64,000 nt of DNA from Parabacteroides timonensis. Lineage in GTDB: Bacteria; Bacteroidota; Bacteroidia; Bacteroidales; Tannerellaceae. The notes beneath the pieces were generated by a model. That model saw only the letters and a program-made list of their open reading frames with translations, had not been told where the DNA came from and ran no database searches. The position numbers were made by a program, and so were the translations under genes. Positions 32,906 through 43,308 of the stretch are shown here, piece after piece; positions within the stretch are counted from its first letter, which is position 1; each line of letters starts with the position of its first letter. The DNA is taken from the NCBI RefSeq assembly GCF_900128505.1, contig NZ_LT669941.1:2955804-3019803 (forward strand). The letters are read 5' to 3'.

Positions 32906-35900
32906 TTATAACGGATATAAACGGAATCCGAAGTTACGCCTTACTGCCGGTATCAAATACGGTTGATGCGGATAGGCACCCCAACTGGTATCTCCTCCTA
33001 CGCCCATTTGTTTCCAGTCGATATTCCAGGTAACCATGTCTTTCGGGTGAATATCGGACATGTGACGTTGGTGTTTCTTCAGATCGACTTCACTCAGGTC
33101 GTCAGTCGGGAACAAGTAAGCACTGGTACTAATGTAAGGCTGACCTACAGCTTTCAATCCGCTCCCCTGCATATTGGTGAGAGTCATCCAGCGGACTTCG
33201 GTCTTGTTACCGTTTTCCTGCGGACGGTCGTAAGGAAAATACTGCTCCCAGACACTACCTTTATAACGCCCGACAAATGCACTTGTATAACGATCACAAT
33301 AGTTTTCATACGGTCCGCGTCCGAACCATTCCATCTGGTCATACTCGGGGTTCAATGTCAGACTGACTCCCAAACGAGGCAGTAGCGGCAAAGTGTCATT
33401 GGCTGGTATGAAGAGGCAATTCACATCGACATATCCCTCCCCTGAAATCTGGTATTTTATAACAAAAGTGGAATGATCGACCGATTCCGGCAACCGGTAA
33501 GTGGATATCAGTTCGTATTTATCATTTGCGATCTGCCGTTTTTCGGTCTGTATTAATTTTGCATCCCGCCCTGCATGCCGCCATGGATCACACCGTTTAG
33601 CCAGATCACTCCCCAGGTCGTTATCCGTAGATGGCCGCCAGAAGTTAGGCTGCAAAGCTTCCTTTATCATTTCTTTTCCTTCGAACATATAAGAACATAA
33701 AGCCCCGGTAGAGAGATCGAAAGCTACTTTCATCTTTCCTCCTGTCACTTCTATACGTCCGTCATGCTCCTCTGCTTTCAACGGAACAGAAGTCTGTACC
33801 GATACAGCCGACTTACCGAACGGCAGTTTTACCTGTTCACCAGCCAACTCTTCACCGGCTTTCAATAATCCGGCATCCGATTTCTGATACGCATAGAAAT
33901 TCAGATAATACTCTACACCTGGTTCTTCTTCGATCGTAGGAAAAGAAGTTCTGAATAAACCTTTCTCCTGGGCAGGCAGTTCCACTTTATCGATTATCCC
34001 GGTAGCCAATACTTCGCCGTTTCCTTCCAGACGCCAACCGAACGTGAAATCGGAAAGGTCGGTGAAAAAGTATTTATTTGTCAGTTCGACCAATCCTTTG
34101 TGATAATCGGCCAGCCGGAAAGCAATGTTCTGGTAAACTTTCTTCACTTCCCATATATGTGGCTTCAATGTACGGTCAGCAGCGATCAATCCATTCATAC
34201 AGAAATTCTTGCTGCTTGGCGTTCCTTCCGGTGCCATATCTCCACCGTATGCCCAATAGAAACGGCCATCCGGAGTTTTCTGCGCGATTCCCTGATCAAC
34301 CCAGTCCCAAATAAATCCCCCCTGCAGACTCGGGTATTTCTCTATCACATCCCAGTAATCTTGTAAATTACCGACGCTGTTACCCATCGCATGTGCATAC
34401 TCGCAAAGGATAAGCGGTTTGTCCGGCATATAAAGAGTCCAATTGATCAGTACATCCAGTTTCTTATACATCGGACAGAAGATATCCGTATAAGGTCCCT
34501 TGATCCCATCTTCCGAATGTACCGGACGATGCGACTTGTCGTGAGCATGTATCCATTTATAAGTCGTAGCAAAGTTACAGCCTTCACCCGTTTCATTACC
34601 TAACGACCAGACAATGACACAGGGGTGGTTTTTATCCCTTTCAAACATGCGTTCCGTACGATCAACAAATGCTTTTTCCCATTCCGGCTGATTAGCCAGA
34701 CATTTATCGGAATCGTATCCCATTCCATGACTTTCGATATTCGCTTCATCTACTACATAAATGCCATACAGATCGCAAAGTTCGTACCAACGCGGATCGT
34801 TCGGGTAATGAGAGGTACGAACGCTATTGATATTGAATTGTTTCATCAATTGCAAGTCTTTAATCATCGATGCTTCATCGACAACATGTCCGGTTACGGC
34901 ATCGTGCTCATGCCTGTTCACACCTTTTATATATACAGGCTGACCGTTTACCCATAAGCGGGCATGTTTCATCTCACATTCCCGGAAACCGATAAAGCGG
35001 GAAACAACTTCTTCCACTTTTCCGTTTATGCGCAAGGTTAACAGTAGGCGATACAGATTAGGCTTTTCTGCACTCCAAAGCCGCGGTGCGATAATCTTTT
35101 GGTGAAATTCAATATCCGGGCTTCCTTTTTGCTGTTTCTTCCGTTCCGTGTAAATACTACGGCCATCCGGTTCCTGCAGATCGATCTCTATTTCAGCACC
35201 TTTTATCTTTTCCGGATTTCTATTCCCCAGCTCAAGATACAGGCTGAAATCAGCATCAGTATACAACTCATCCAAGTCAGTCACCACCTCAAAATCACGA
35301 ATATGCGTTTGGGGGCGGGCATACAGATACACATCCCGCTGTATACCGGCAAAGCGCCAGAAATCCTGATCTTCCAAATAGTACCCGTCACTGAACTTAA
35401 AGACCTGGACGGCTATCTCGTTTTCTCCTCCCCAATTCAGGAAGTCGGAGAGATCAAATTCGGCCGGAGTTTTCGAATCCTGCGAATAACCGATCTGTTT
35501 ACCATTGACCCAAACATAAAAAGAAGATGCAACAGAGCCGAAATGGAGAACGACCTGACGGTTCTTCCAGTCGGCCGGCACAGTAAACGTCCTTTTATAA
35601 GAACCTACAGGACTGTTGTCGGCCGGAATCAACGGCGGATTCTTTTTGAAACCATAGCCACTACCTACATAAAAGGGATAACCAAAACCTTGCAGTTCCC
35701 AGTTTCCCGGCACGGTAATATCAGCCCAACCGGAAATATCAAATTCCTGTTTCCAAAAACCCTGTGGACGTTCAGCCACCTTCGGAACATAATGAAACTT
35801 CCAGGTTCCATTCAGGCACAAATAATAAGGTGAGGCCGACTTCACTTCGTTAACAGCCAGCTCTTTCGTCGGATAGCCTAAGAAAGTAGCAGCGGAAGGC

Positions 35901-36088
35901 AAACGATTGATATGTAATACATCGTAGTTTTCCCAATCGTTATCCGAATGAGGATATTTATCATGGCGCAACTCTTTTACCTCTTCTTTTTTCTCCTGAG
36001 GCTTTTCCATAGGTGCCCCATCATACTGAGCATGGGCAGCAAATAAAAAACCGGACATGCCTATAAAGAACAATAATTGTTTTCTCAT
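32906..36088 (-). CDS. Beta-galactosidase, GH2, LacZ-type
   Basis: The 1060-residue secreted enzyme (signal peptide about residues 1-20) has the five-domain LacZ layout: sugar-binding jelly roll (about 60-260), Ig-like domain, TIM barrel (about 375-670), a further Ig-like domain, and the Bgal_small_N domain (about 780-1060). The acid/base is Glu499 in VIVWSLGNETGEG and the nucleophile Glu563 in PLILCEYAHAMGN; VRTSHYPNDPRWYELCD is typical. It should release beta-galactose, though related GH2 enzymes vary. It is the last gene of PUL2, 12 bp after the GH63-like gene. Confidence 0.93.
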   Translation of the reverse strand: MRKQLLFFIGMSGFLFAAHAQYDGAPMEKPQEKKEEVKELRHDKYPHSDNDWENYDVLHINRLPSAATFLGYPTKELAVNEVKSASPYYLCLNGTWKFHYVPKVAERPQGFWKQEFDISGWADITVPGNWELQGFGYPFYVGSGYGFKKNPPLIPADNSPVGSYKRTFTVPADWKNRQVVLHFGSVASSFYVWVNGKQIGYSQDSKTPAEFDLSDFLNWGGENEIAVQVFKFSDGYYLEDQDFWRFAGIQRDVYLYARPQTHIRDFEVVTDLDELYTDADFSLYLELGNRNPEKIKGAEIEIDLQEPDGRSIYTERKKQQKGSPDIEFHQKIIAPRLWSAEKPNLYRLLLTLRINGKVEEVVSRFIGFRECEMKHARLWVNGQPVYIKGVNRHEHDAVTGHVVDEASMIKDLQLMKQFNINSVRTSHYPNDPRWYELCDLYGIYVVDEANIESHGMGYDSDKCLANQPEWEKAFVDRTERMFERDKNHPCVIVWSLGNETGEGCNFATTYKWIHAHDKSHRPVHSEDGIKGPYTDIFCPMYKKLDVLINWTLYMPDKPLILCEYAHAMGNSVGNLQDYWDVIEKYPSLQGGFIWDWVDQGIAQKTPDGRFYWAYGGDMAPEGTPSSKNFCMNGLIAADRTLKPHIWEVKKVYQNIAFRLADYHKGLVELTNKYFFTDLSDFTFGWRLEGNGEVLATGIIDKVELPAQEKGLFRTSFPTIEEEPGVEYYLNFYAYQKSDAGLLKAGEELAGEQVKLPFGKSAVSVQTSVPLKAEEHDGRIEVTGGKMKVAFDLSTGALCSYMFEGKEMIKEALQPNFWRPSTDNDLGSDLAKRCDPWRHAGRDAKLIQTEKRQIANDKYELISTYRLPESVDHSTFVIKYQISGEGYVDVNCLFIPANDTLPLLPRLGVSLTLNPEYDQMEWFGRGPYENYCDRYTSAFVGRYKGSVWEQYFPYDRPQENGNKTEVRWMTLTNMQGSGLKAVGQPYISTSAYLFPTDDLSEVDLKKHQRHMSDIHPKDMVTWNIDWKQMGVGGDTSWGAYPHQPYLIPAVRRNFGFRLYPL

Positions 36089-36100
36089 ATATGTGTATCT

Positions 36101-38113
36101 TTATTTATTCAACAACATTCTAATAGTCATAGCCGACGACCAGCTAAAATTCGGACAGTTCAAGGTTTCACCCGTAAGTGGATTATAATTTTCATGGATA
36201 GGTCCGTCCGTAAGTAATCCCTGAGCATTGTCGATATATTGGATTATTAGCTGATCAGCTTCTTTATTAAAACCATATTTACGCAAACCTGTCACACCGA
36301 AGTACACCTGATCGATCCAAACCGGACCACGCCAGTATCCACGGGTGGGACGTAGCCTCGGATGGCTGATATCCAGTGTACCTAATGGAACTTTCGAATT
36401 GAACTTTTCCGGATCAAGCATCTTTTCCAACACTTTACGTGCCTGCTGTGGAGTAGCAACCTCGGCCCAGAGAGGCAACCAACATTCAGCCCCCATCACT
36501 TTTATGAATTCTCCGGTTCCCAACCGGGTATCATAAAAGAAGCCGGTCTCTTCATCGAACATCTTCGCCTGTATATGATTTTTTAGGGCTTCCGCCTCTT
36601 TATTCAGTTGTAATGCCAGTTCTTTCTTATCTAGTATCTCCGCCATTTCTGCCAAAAAGTTTTTTTCGGCAGAAAGGAAAGAATTAAGGCAGATGTTCTC
36701 CTGATTCATCGACCAGGCTTTTTCCGGTTCATTCTTCAGCATGACGGCATCGTCGAAACGAACTCCGTTATCCATACCGCTTTCCCAACAGGCTGCCACA
36801 AGAGTTCCATCAGTAGAGCCATATTCGCAGATACCATTCTTATCGTGGTCGCGATCGGTATACCACCATTGATGATACTTGTACAGTTTATCGAACATCT
36901 CTGCCACAAAAGCCTTGTCACCGGTAGCATCATAAATGCACTTGACAGCCCATGCAGCTAAAGGGGGCTTTGTATCACGCCAGTTGATCCGTTCTTTATT
37001 ACGACTCACAAAATCGGGAATCATTCCATTCTCCGCCTGATAATCAAAAAGACAACGAATCTCATTCTTGGCTTCTTCCGGATTATATAAGGCATTGGCT
37101 GCAGCATGTTTCCATGAATCCCACGACCAAATACCGAAGAACCCATTATAGGATGGATATGTACCGTCATGTAGGATATCTCCCGATGGTGTACGCCAAT
37201 TAGCTATGAGCGTCATCAAAGCTTTGACTACCACATGCCTGTACTTGTTCTCTTTCATGAACGGGCTATCATTGTCGAACAAAGATGATAAATAAGTATT
37301 CCAACGTTTTTCATTTTCAGAAAAAACAAGATTAACTTCCAAACCTTTTAGCTGTTCGAGTTCTTTATCCAATGCTCCCCTTTCAAACGCAAACGTTTGG
37401 GTTGATGCTGTTTCAAAACTACCACCGGGAGAAAGTCTCAGTTCTTCTTTTTCAACGACAAGTAAACTATCTGTTCCTACCAACCGTACATCTTCGGCTG
37501 TGGGGAACGAAACATATGTAAATGTCTGTTCCCGATTATTGGCAATCCTTATCCCTTTCTCTTCTATCGACAAAGTAGCACTGTTCTCGTAAACTCCACC
37601 ACGCCATTGTAAAGAAACGGAAACTTCTCTCCCACCTGTATTTTCTACACGAGAACGAATCAGTGCGGTACGGGCAGATAAAAAACAGAGTTCGGTCACA
37701 AAACTCAATTGTTCGTTCCTGAATTCCTGTACAAGCTTACCCGGATAATATTTTGAAGTCTGTATATTACGGGCAAGATCAAACTTTTCACCGTCGACCC
37801 GGATAATCGGTTCTGCGAGCGAACGGGCAATCCATCCTCTCCCCGTCATCATATAAGGTCCGATAAAACTCCCGGCCAACTTGTTCTCTTCATTTTCAGG
37901 CAATGCATACCCAGTCCACGAACCCAGATCAGCAAAGACAAAACAATCGCGATCAGCCTCCGTTTGGGGTACATTCTTGATATTTATCAGGTTATAAAAA
38001 TCATCCCGGTCGTTTTTTATTTCTTCCGGCAAAACGTTGTTCTTCAAACCTATATTACAGGAAAACAATAGGAGGGCGGAATAAACCGAAAAATAGTTTA
38101 TTATATTATTCAT
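36101..38113 (-). CDS. GH63-like (alpha/alpha)6-barrel glycosidase, lipoprotein
   Basis: The 670-residue lipoprotein (signal ending LLLFSC) has an N-terminal beta-sandwich (about residues 30-250) and a C-terminal (alpha/alpha)6 barrel with GIWSWDSWKHAAANALYNPE, INWRDTKPPLAAWAV, GMDNGVRFD and RPTRGYWRGPVWIDQVYFG. These are features of the GH63/trehalase-like (MGH1) group, which removes alpha-linked glucose or mannosyl-glycerate-like units. The exact linkage is not readable. I start at 38113, where the lipoprotein signal begins. It lies between susD, after a stem-loop, and the GH2 gene in PUL2. Confidence 0.82.
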   Translation of the reverse strand: MNNIINYFSVYSALLLFSCNIGLKNNVLPEEIKNDRDDFYNLINIKNVPQTEADRDCFVFADLGSWTGYALPENEENKLAGSFIGPYMMTGRGWIARSLAEPIIRVDGEKFDLARNIQTSKYYPGKLVQEFRNEQLSFVTELCFLSARTALIRSRVENTGGREVSVSLQWRGGVYENSATLSIEEKGIRIANNREQTFTYVSFPTAEDVRLVGTDSLLVVEKEELRLSPGGSFETASTQTFAFERGALDKELEQLKGLEVNLVFSENEKRWNTYLSSLFDNDSPFMKENKYRHVVVKALMTLIANWRTPSGDILHDGTYPSYNGFFGIWSWDSWKHAAANALYNPEEAKNEIRCLFDYQAENGMIPDFVSRNKERINWRDTKPPLAAWAVKCIYDATGDKAFVAEMFDKLYKYHQWWYTDRDHDKNGICEYGSTDGTLVAACWESGMDNGVRFDDAVMLKNEPEKAWSMNQENICLNSFLSAEKNFLAEMAEILDKKELALQLNKEAEALKNHIQAKMFDEETGFFYDTRLGTGEFIKVMGAECWLPLWAEVATPQQARKVLEKMLDPEKFNSKVPLGTLDISHPRLRPTRGYWRGPVWIDQVYFGVTGLRKYGFNKEADQLIIQYIDNAQGLLTDGPIHENYNPLTGETLNCPNFSWSSAMTIRMLLNK

Positions 38114-38176
38114 AATAGAAATGTTTATAAAGTGAAGATTCAATAAATAGAATTAAGTCTTTACACACAATCTCCC

Positions 38177-38210
38177 TGCAGCGTTACAAAAGGTTGCTTG
38201 TAACGCTGCA
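38177..38210 (-). promoter_or_regulatory. Intercistronic stem-loop between susD and GH63-like gene
   Basis: TGCAGCGTTACAA (38177-38189) and TTGTAACGCTGCA (38198-38210) form a perfect 13-bp stem with an 8-nt loop. No T-run follows on the minus strand, so a processing or stabilising structure is more likely than a terminator. Confidence 0.8.
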
Positions 38211-38236
38211 AAGTGACTGTTTGTTATTTAAAGCTT

Positions 38237-39760
38237 CTATTTGGAGAAATTCGGATTTTGTTCCCAACCGGGATTCAACAGGAATTCATCGTGTGGAATA
38301 GGTAACAGTTTATGTTTACTGTCAACATAATTATCCACGAATGGTTTCTTATGTTCTTTCAAGGTCTGTTCTACAATACCCCAACGAATCAGATCATACC
38401 ATCGGGAACCTTCGAGCGCCAATTCACAAGGACGTTCTACATCTTGCAAATGTTTCAATACAGCTTCTTTATTCATGTCTTTCGGGAGAGCCGTAACATT
38501 TACACGTGCACGAACCTGATTGATATAGTCGATAGCCTGCGAAGTTGCTCCCCGGTGATTAAGACATTCTGCATATAACAGGAGAACATCCGCATAGCGA
38601 ATTACCGGAATATTAAAAGCACTCCAGTCCCAATACTGACTCAATGACTCATCCCAAGTAACAAACTTATGCCAGTAAATAGCGTCTTTCGAATGGTGAT
38701 CACTGAATTGTTTTCCATCTTCCATGTAGAATGCTTTGGTCTTCGGATCATCGAACAGAATCGTAGCATATAGTCGATCGCTGTAATTACCGTCAACCGT
38801 TTTGTCTTGCTTCATGACATCAAATAGCCAGAAAGAGGGATATGCCTCTTCATAACCTTCAGCATCACTAGGGGCCAGATGGATAGCCAAACGATTAAAC
38901 TCGCGGCGACCGCCATCCATATTTCCTGAGTATTGAACTTCGAATACAGCTTCCTTGCTGTTCTTATGCAATCCATCCCACAGATCACCATAGTTGTCGA
39001 TCAACTCGTATTGGCCACTGTCTATGATTTTTTTCAATTCTACCTCCGCTTTATCCTGTTGATTACGGAACATATAATACTTAGCAAGTATCCCTGCTGC
39101 CATATATTTAGTGGCCCGTCCAGCCTGTTCCGGTTTCCATTCACCAGGTTCCGGTAAGTAGTTCTGCACATCAGTTAATTCCTTTTCGATAAAACCGGTA
39201 ATAACTCCGGGTTGTGATTGCTCTGGATAGAATTCTTCGTCCGTACCCTTCAGTTCATGTTCATATAAAGGCAATCGTTCACCAAAGTTCAGGTATAACC
39301 TGAAATAATAATATGCACGTAAGAAACGGGCTTCCGCCAATGAACAGTTCTTTACCTCTTCCGATACGCCCTCTACAGTTGGGATATTGTCAATACACTG
39401 ATTGGAATAATTAATGCCTTTAAACAAATCGCGCCATTCACCGTAGCCCAATGCATCGTTCGGTGTATTGTTGTACATTGCCAGGTTCATCCATGAAGTC
39501 ACATCAGCACGGAAATCCAATTCATCACTCCGATAGTTATCGATTACAATATAACGTTCGAAAGGCATTCCCCACGCCATATTAGGTTGTAAATAGGCAT
39601 AAGCTGCTGTCAGTCCCTTGATTATATCTCCTTCTGATTTCCAGAATATACCCGGAGTCAGATAATTCGGGTTTGTTTTCTCATCCAGAAAAGTACCCGT
39701 ACAAGCCGATAAACCTAAGCTAAGTGCCAGACCGGCAATAAATATATTCTTTAATTTCAT
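38237..39760 (-). CDS. SusD/RagB-family glycan-binding lipoprotein (PUL2)
   Basis: The 507-residue surface lipoprotein (Cys20 in LGLSAC) carries the SusD features: FLDEKTNPNYLTPGIFWKSEGD at the start, helical TPR-like parts (SLAEARFLRAYYYFRLYLNFG), the late RYADVLLLYAECLNHRGATS and CELALEGSRWYDLIRWG, and the C-terminal LLPIPHDEFLLNPGWEQNP. It should hold glycan over the SusC pore. It starts 18 bp after the susC stop, and a stem-loop follows it. Confidence 0.95.
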   Translation of the reverse strand: MKLKNIFIAGLALSLGLSACTGTFLDEKTNPNYLTPGIFWKSEGDIIKGLTAAYAYLQPNMAWGMPFERYIVIDNYRSDELDFRADVTSWMNLAMYNNTPNDALGYGEWRDLFKGINYSNQCIDNIPTVEGVSEEVKNCSLAEARFLRAYYYFRLYLNFGERLPLYEHELKGTDEEFYPEQSQPGVITGFIEKELTDVQNYLPEPGEWKPEQAGRATKYMAAGILAKYYMFRNQQDKAEVELKKIIDSGQYELIDNYGDLWDGLHKNSKEAVFEVQYSGNMDGGRREFNRLAIHLAPSDAEGYEEAYPSFWLFDVMKQDKTVDGNYSDRLYATILFDDPKTKAFYMEDGKQFSDHHSKDAIYWHKFVTWDESLSQYWDWSAFNIPVIRYADVLLLYAECLNHRGATSQAIDYINQVRARVNVTALPKDMNKEAVLKHLQDVERPCELALEGSRWYDLIRWGIVEQTLKEHKKPFVDNYVDSKHKLLPIPHDEFLLNPGWEQNPNFSK

Positions 39761-39778
39761 GATATTCTTCTTTAATGA

Positions 39779-42700
39779 TTAAAAACCAAATTTCAAACCG
39801 ATCATATAAGAACGACTCAAAGGATACAAAGCATCGTCTATCCCCATATAAGTAGTTCCGGTATCGCTATTAGACGTCGCCCCAGTAGCCGGATCGTATC
39901 CTTTATACCCAGTGATCGTGAATAAACGATTGGCAGCTAGGTAGACACGAAGATTACTAATGTGTAGAGACTTGCATACTTTTGCCGGCATATTGTAACC
40001 TATCTGCAGATTATTCAGACGCAGAAAATTACCATTCTCAACAAAACGATCTGATGTCTGGATATTTCCGTTTGGATCGCCTACAACCGCACGTGGAATA
40101 TCTGTATTCGGATTTTCAGGTGTCCATGCATTCAAAGCGTCTTTACCATAATTGAAAACTTTATCCATACGCTGTAGCTGGCGTTTCATATAATTGTAGC
40201 GTTTTACACCGAAATTACCATAAAAGTTTGCCACCAAGTCGAAGTCGCCGTAACGCAGATTTACATTGAAGCCGACAATTGCTTTCGGACTGCCACTACC
40301 TACTTTTACTTTATCGTTCGAATCCAGCTTTCCATCTCCGTTCTGATCGATAAAACGTATATCGCCGGGTGCAGCTGCCGGTTGTAAAGGAATCCAGTTA
40401 CCGGCAGCATCTTTTGATCCATGCTGGGCATTCCAATCATCCACTTCTTGTTGACTCTGGAAAATACCATCGGTCTTCAACACCCAAAACTCACCGATCT
40501 CACCACCAACATAAGTTCGTGCCGGACCATATTCATCGAGATAACCGGGATCCGACATTTCTTTCAGGACACTTTTATAATGTGAAACGTTCAGATCCAG
40601 ATCATATTTGAATTTACGCCCTACACTTCCATGATAGATTGCCTGCATCTCGAAACCGGTTGTCCGTAAGCGTCCCTCATTTACAATAAGGCTGCCAAAG
40701 CCTGTACATGTACTGATATTTTTAGACGATAGCATATCTTTGGTATTTTTGATATAAGCTTCAGCCGAGAATTCAAGTTTGTTGTTCCAGAATCCCAGGT
40801 CAATACCAATATTTTTATATAATGTTGTTTCCCATTTAATATGCGTGGAAGGTAAACCGATAACAGCATATCCCATACTGATCGCATTACCGCCGAAAGG
40901 ATAATTCAGATCGTTCGTATTGGAAGTAAGGCGAGGTATATATTTATAATTACCAATCGATTGATTGCCGAGAGCACCATAACTCAAACGCAGTTTGAAG
41001 GTTGATACAGTCTCTTTCATCTTCTCCCAGAATCCTTCATTCGCAATATTCCAACCCAGAGAAGCAGATGGGAAAAATCCCCATTTATTACCTTCTCCAA
41101 AACGGGAAGAACCATCATAGCGAGCCGAAATCATCGCCATATAACGATAGTCGTAATTATAACTAACACGGCCGAAAGCCGAACGCAACGCATAACGATT
41201 ATACCCTCCGCCCACAGCAAAATTGGTTTGTCCGTGTTGCAGGTATTGCATATCGTTGTTCTCAAACTGAGAGGCAGATCCCGATTGGTCTTCATACTTG
41301 TTTTCTTCCTGAGAAATACCCAACAACGCCTGCAAGCTATGCTTTTCGACAAAAGTTTTATTATAATTGGCTGTCAATTCCAACAAATCTTCTGTCCGCT
41401 TACTTCTTTCTTCATATAAAGAAGCTATTTTATTTACCTTGCTAGCTCCTACATAATAGGTTGGTGTAAATGACTTATAGTGATAAAAGTTCATATTACG
41501 CCCTGCCTGGAATTTAACGATCAGATCTTTTATCGGTTCATACTGGATGTAAGCCGAAGCTGAGATATAATCATTTGCTTTAGTTGTTTTGATCAGATTA
41601 TTAAAAGCAACCGGGTTTGCCGCATCCGACATCCCCATACCAGGTATTGCTCCACCATAACCACCTTCGTTATCCGGGTCGTAAACCGAAACCAAAGGTT
41701 CGATATTCGTAGTCTGGTACATACCAGGAAAACCGGTATCAGCTTCAGGAGTCGTTGTCTTACGACCATAGCTGATAGATTCACCCATTCTGAACTTACC
41801 ACGTTTAATATCGGAATTCAAGCGGAAACCAAATTTTTCCGAATCTGTACCGACAATAATACCATCCGTTGAAGAATAAAAACCAGACAGGGCAACATTC
41901 ATTATTTCATTCCCGGCGGTATATCCTAAATTATATTTTTGAGTCAGACCCCGACGGTAGTATTCCTTCTGCCAGTCCGTATCGGCAAACTGACCAGGAT
42001 TTTCCTCGTATGCAGCAATATATTTAGGCCAACGGCTTTGAGGTAAACCGGCATTAGTCAAGGCCATCTTACGCACTTTTATAAACTCTTCTGAATTACA
42101 AACTTCCATTCGTTTAGGTAGGTCATCCATTCCAAAATAGGCGGAAACCGAAATCTTTGGTTCCTGCTTCCCTCCACGATTCGTTTCGATCAGAATTACA
42201 CCAGCAGCTGCACGCGCTCCATAAATCGCGGCTGTAGCCGCATCTTTCAGAACAGTCATCGATTTAATATCTTCCGGGTTCAGAAAAGACATATCCCCAG
42301 GCACTCCGTCAATAACTATCAGAGGCTCGTTACTTGAGCCCCAGGATGTCATACCGCGTACCGTAATAGTAGGATCGCTTCCCGGAGCACCTGTTCCAAA
42401 ATTGACTGACAACCCTGGTGCCATCCCTTGCAGGGCATCAGCTGCTCCTGCCGTAGGTAAATTTGCCAACTTTTCACCGGAGACTGTTGTTACAGACCCG
42501 GAAACATCAGATTTTTTCTGTGTTCCATAACCAATAACTACAACTTCATCCAGCTTTTTAGTATCTTCTGCCAAGACCACATCTACTGTACTATTTTTCC
42601 CCGGAGTTACTTTCTGTTGGATATAGCCTATATAAGAAATCAGCAAGCTGCCGTTACTCGATATTTCCAGGGAAAAATGTCCGTTTATATCAGAAATTGT

Positions 42701-43195
42701 GCCGTTACTCGTTCCTTTTTCGACAATATTAGCTCCGATAATAGGCTCTCCTCCACTATCTTTAACCGTTCCTGTTATCTTACGCATTTGCTGAGATTTC
42801 ATTAAAGCGATGTTCCGACTTGAACCTTTATACAAGACAATATGCTTATCGTTGATGTCGTATTTAACATCTTCACCATAGAATAATTGTCCCAGTACAT
42901 CTTTTATATTTTTATCGTTTACGCTCACCGATACTTTACGATGTACATCGATCTGTTCCGTATTATAAGTGAAATAATACAGACTTTTCTGTTCAATAGC
43001 AGAAAGCACTTCCTGCACCGTCGTGTTTTCCATATCTAATGAGAAACGGGTAGATTGTGAATATGTGATTTCAGCAAAAACTGGTAAAGTACCAAAGAGA
43101 ACAAATAAGAGCAGACATCTCATAATAGATAAACTTTTTCTTTGCCACGATGAAAATCTCTCACATCGAAGCAAACTTTTCATAATATAATCCAT
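39779..43195 (-). CDS. SusC-family TonB-dependent transporter with STN domain (PUL2)
   Basis: The 1138-residue outer-membrane transporter has a long N-terminal leader with the hydrophobic core at about residues 25-41, an STN domain (about 48-123, VQEVLSAIEQKSLYYFTY), a carboxypeptidase-like domain (about 139-210, ITGTVKDSGGEPIIGANIV), a plug beginning at DEVVVIGYGTQKKSD, and a barrel ending in MIGLKFGF. The STN domain implies signalling to the FecR encoded upstream. An alternative ATG at 43183 is possible. A 113-bp gap to fecR contains a short GAACCG/CGGTTC inverted repeat (43262-43292). Confidence 0.95.
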   Translation of the reverse strand: MDYIMKSLLRCERFSSWQRKSLSIMRCLLLFVLFGTLPVFAEITYSQSTRFSLDMENTTVQEVLSAIEQKSLYYFTYNTEQIDVHRKVSVSVNDKNIKDVLGQLFYGEDVKYDINDKHIVLYKGSSRNIALMKSQQMRKITGTVKDSGGEPIIGANIVEKGTSNGTISDINGHFSLEISSNGSLLISYIGYIQQKVTPGKNSTVDVVLAEDTKKLDEVVVIGYGTQKKSDVSGSVTTVSGEKLANLPTAGAADALQGMAPGLSVNFGTGAPGSDPTITVRGMTSWGSSNEPLIVIDGVPGDMSFLNPEDIKSMTVLKDAATAAIYGARAAAGVILIETNRGGKQEPKISVSAYFGMDDLPKRMEVCNSEEFIKVRKMALTNAGLPQSRWPKYIAAYEENPGQFADTDWQKEYYRRGLTQKYNLGYTAGNEIMNVALSGFYSSTDGIIVGTDSEKFGFRLNSDIKRGKFRMGESISYGRKTTTPEADTGFPGMYQTTNIEPLVSVYDPDNEGGYGGAIPGMGMSDAANPVAFNNLIKTTKANDYISASAYIQYEPIKDLIVKFQAGRNMNFYHYKSFTPTYYVGASKVNKIASLYEERSKRTEDLLELTANYNKTFVEKHSLQALLGISQEENKYEDQSGSASQFENNDMQYLQHGQTNFAVGGGYNRYALRSAFGRVSYNYDYRYMAMISARYDGSSRFGEGNKWGFFPSASLGWNIANEGFWEKMKETVSTFKLRLSYGALGNQSIGNYKYIPRLTSNTNDLNYPFGGNAISMGYAVIGLPSTHIKWETTLYKNIGIDLGFWNNKLEFSAEAYIKNTKDMLSSKNISTCTGFGSLIVNEGRLRTTGFEMQAIYHGSVGRKFKYDLDLNVSHYKSVLKEMSDPGYLDEYGPARTYVGGEIGEFWVLKTDGIFQSQQEVDDWNAQHGSKDAAGNWIPLQPAAAPGDIRFIDQNGDGKLDSNDKVKVGSGSPKAIVGFNVNLRYGDFDLVANFYGNFGVKRYNYMKRQLQRMDKVFNYGKDALNAWTPENPNTDIPRAVVGDPNGNIQTSDRFVENGNFLRLNNLQIGYNMPAKVCKSLHISNLRVYLAANRLFTITGYKGYDPATGATSNSDTGTTYMGIDDALYPLSRSYMIGLKFGF

Positions 43196-43308
43196 ACATT
43201 TGTAAATGATTAGTTAGTAATAAATTCAGGTTATTAAAAATTTATTTGATTAATCGTTTCTGAACCGGAAGTGTTGGGAGCATTTTCGGTTCTTTATTTA
43301 TATTCGTT

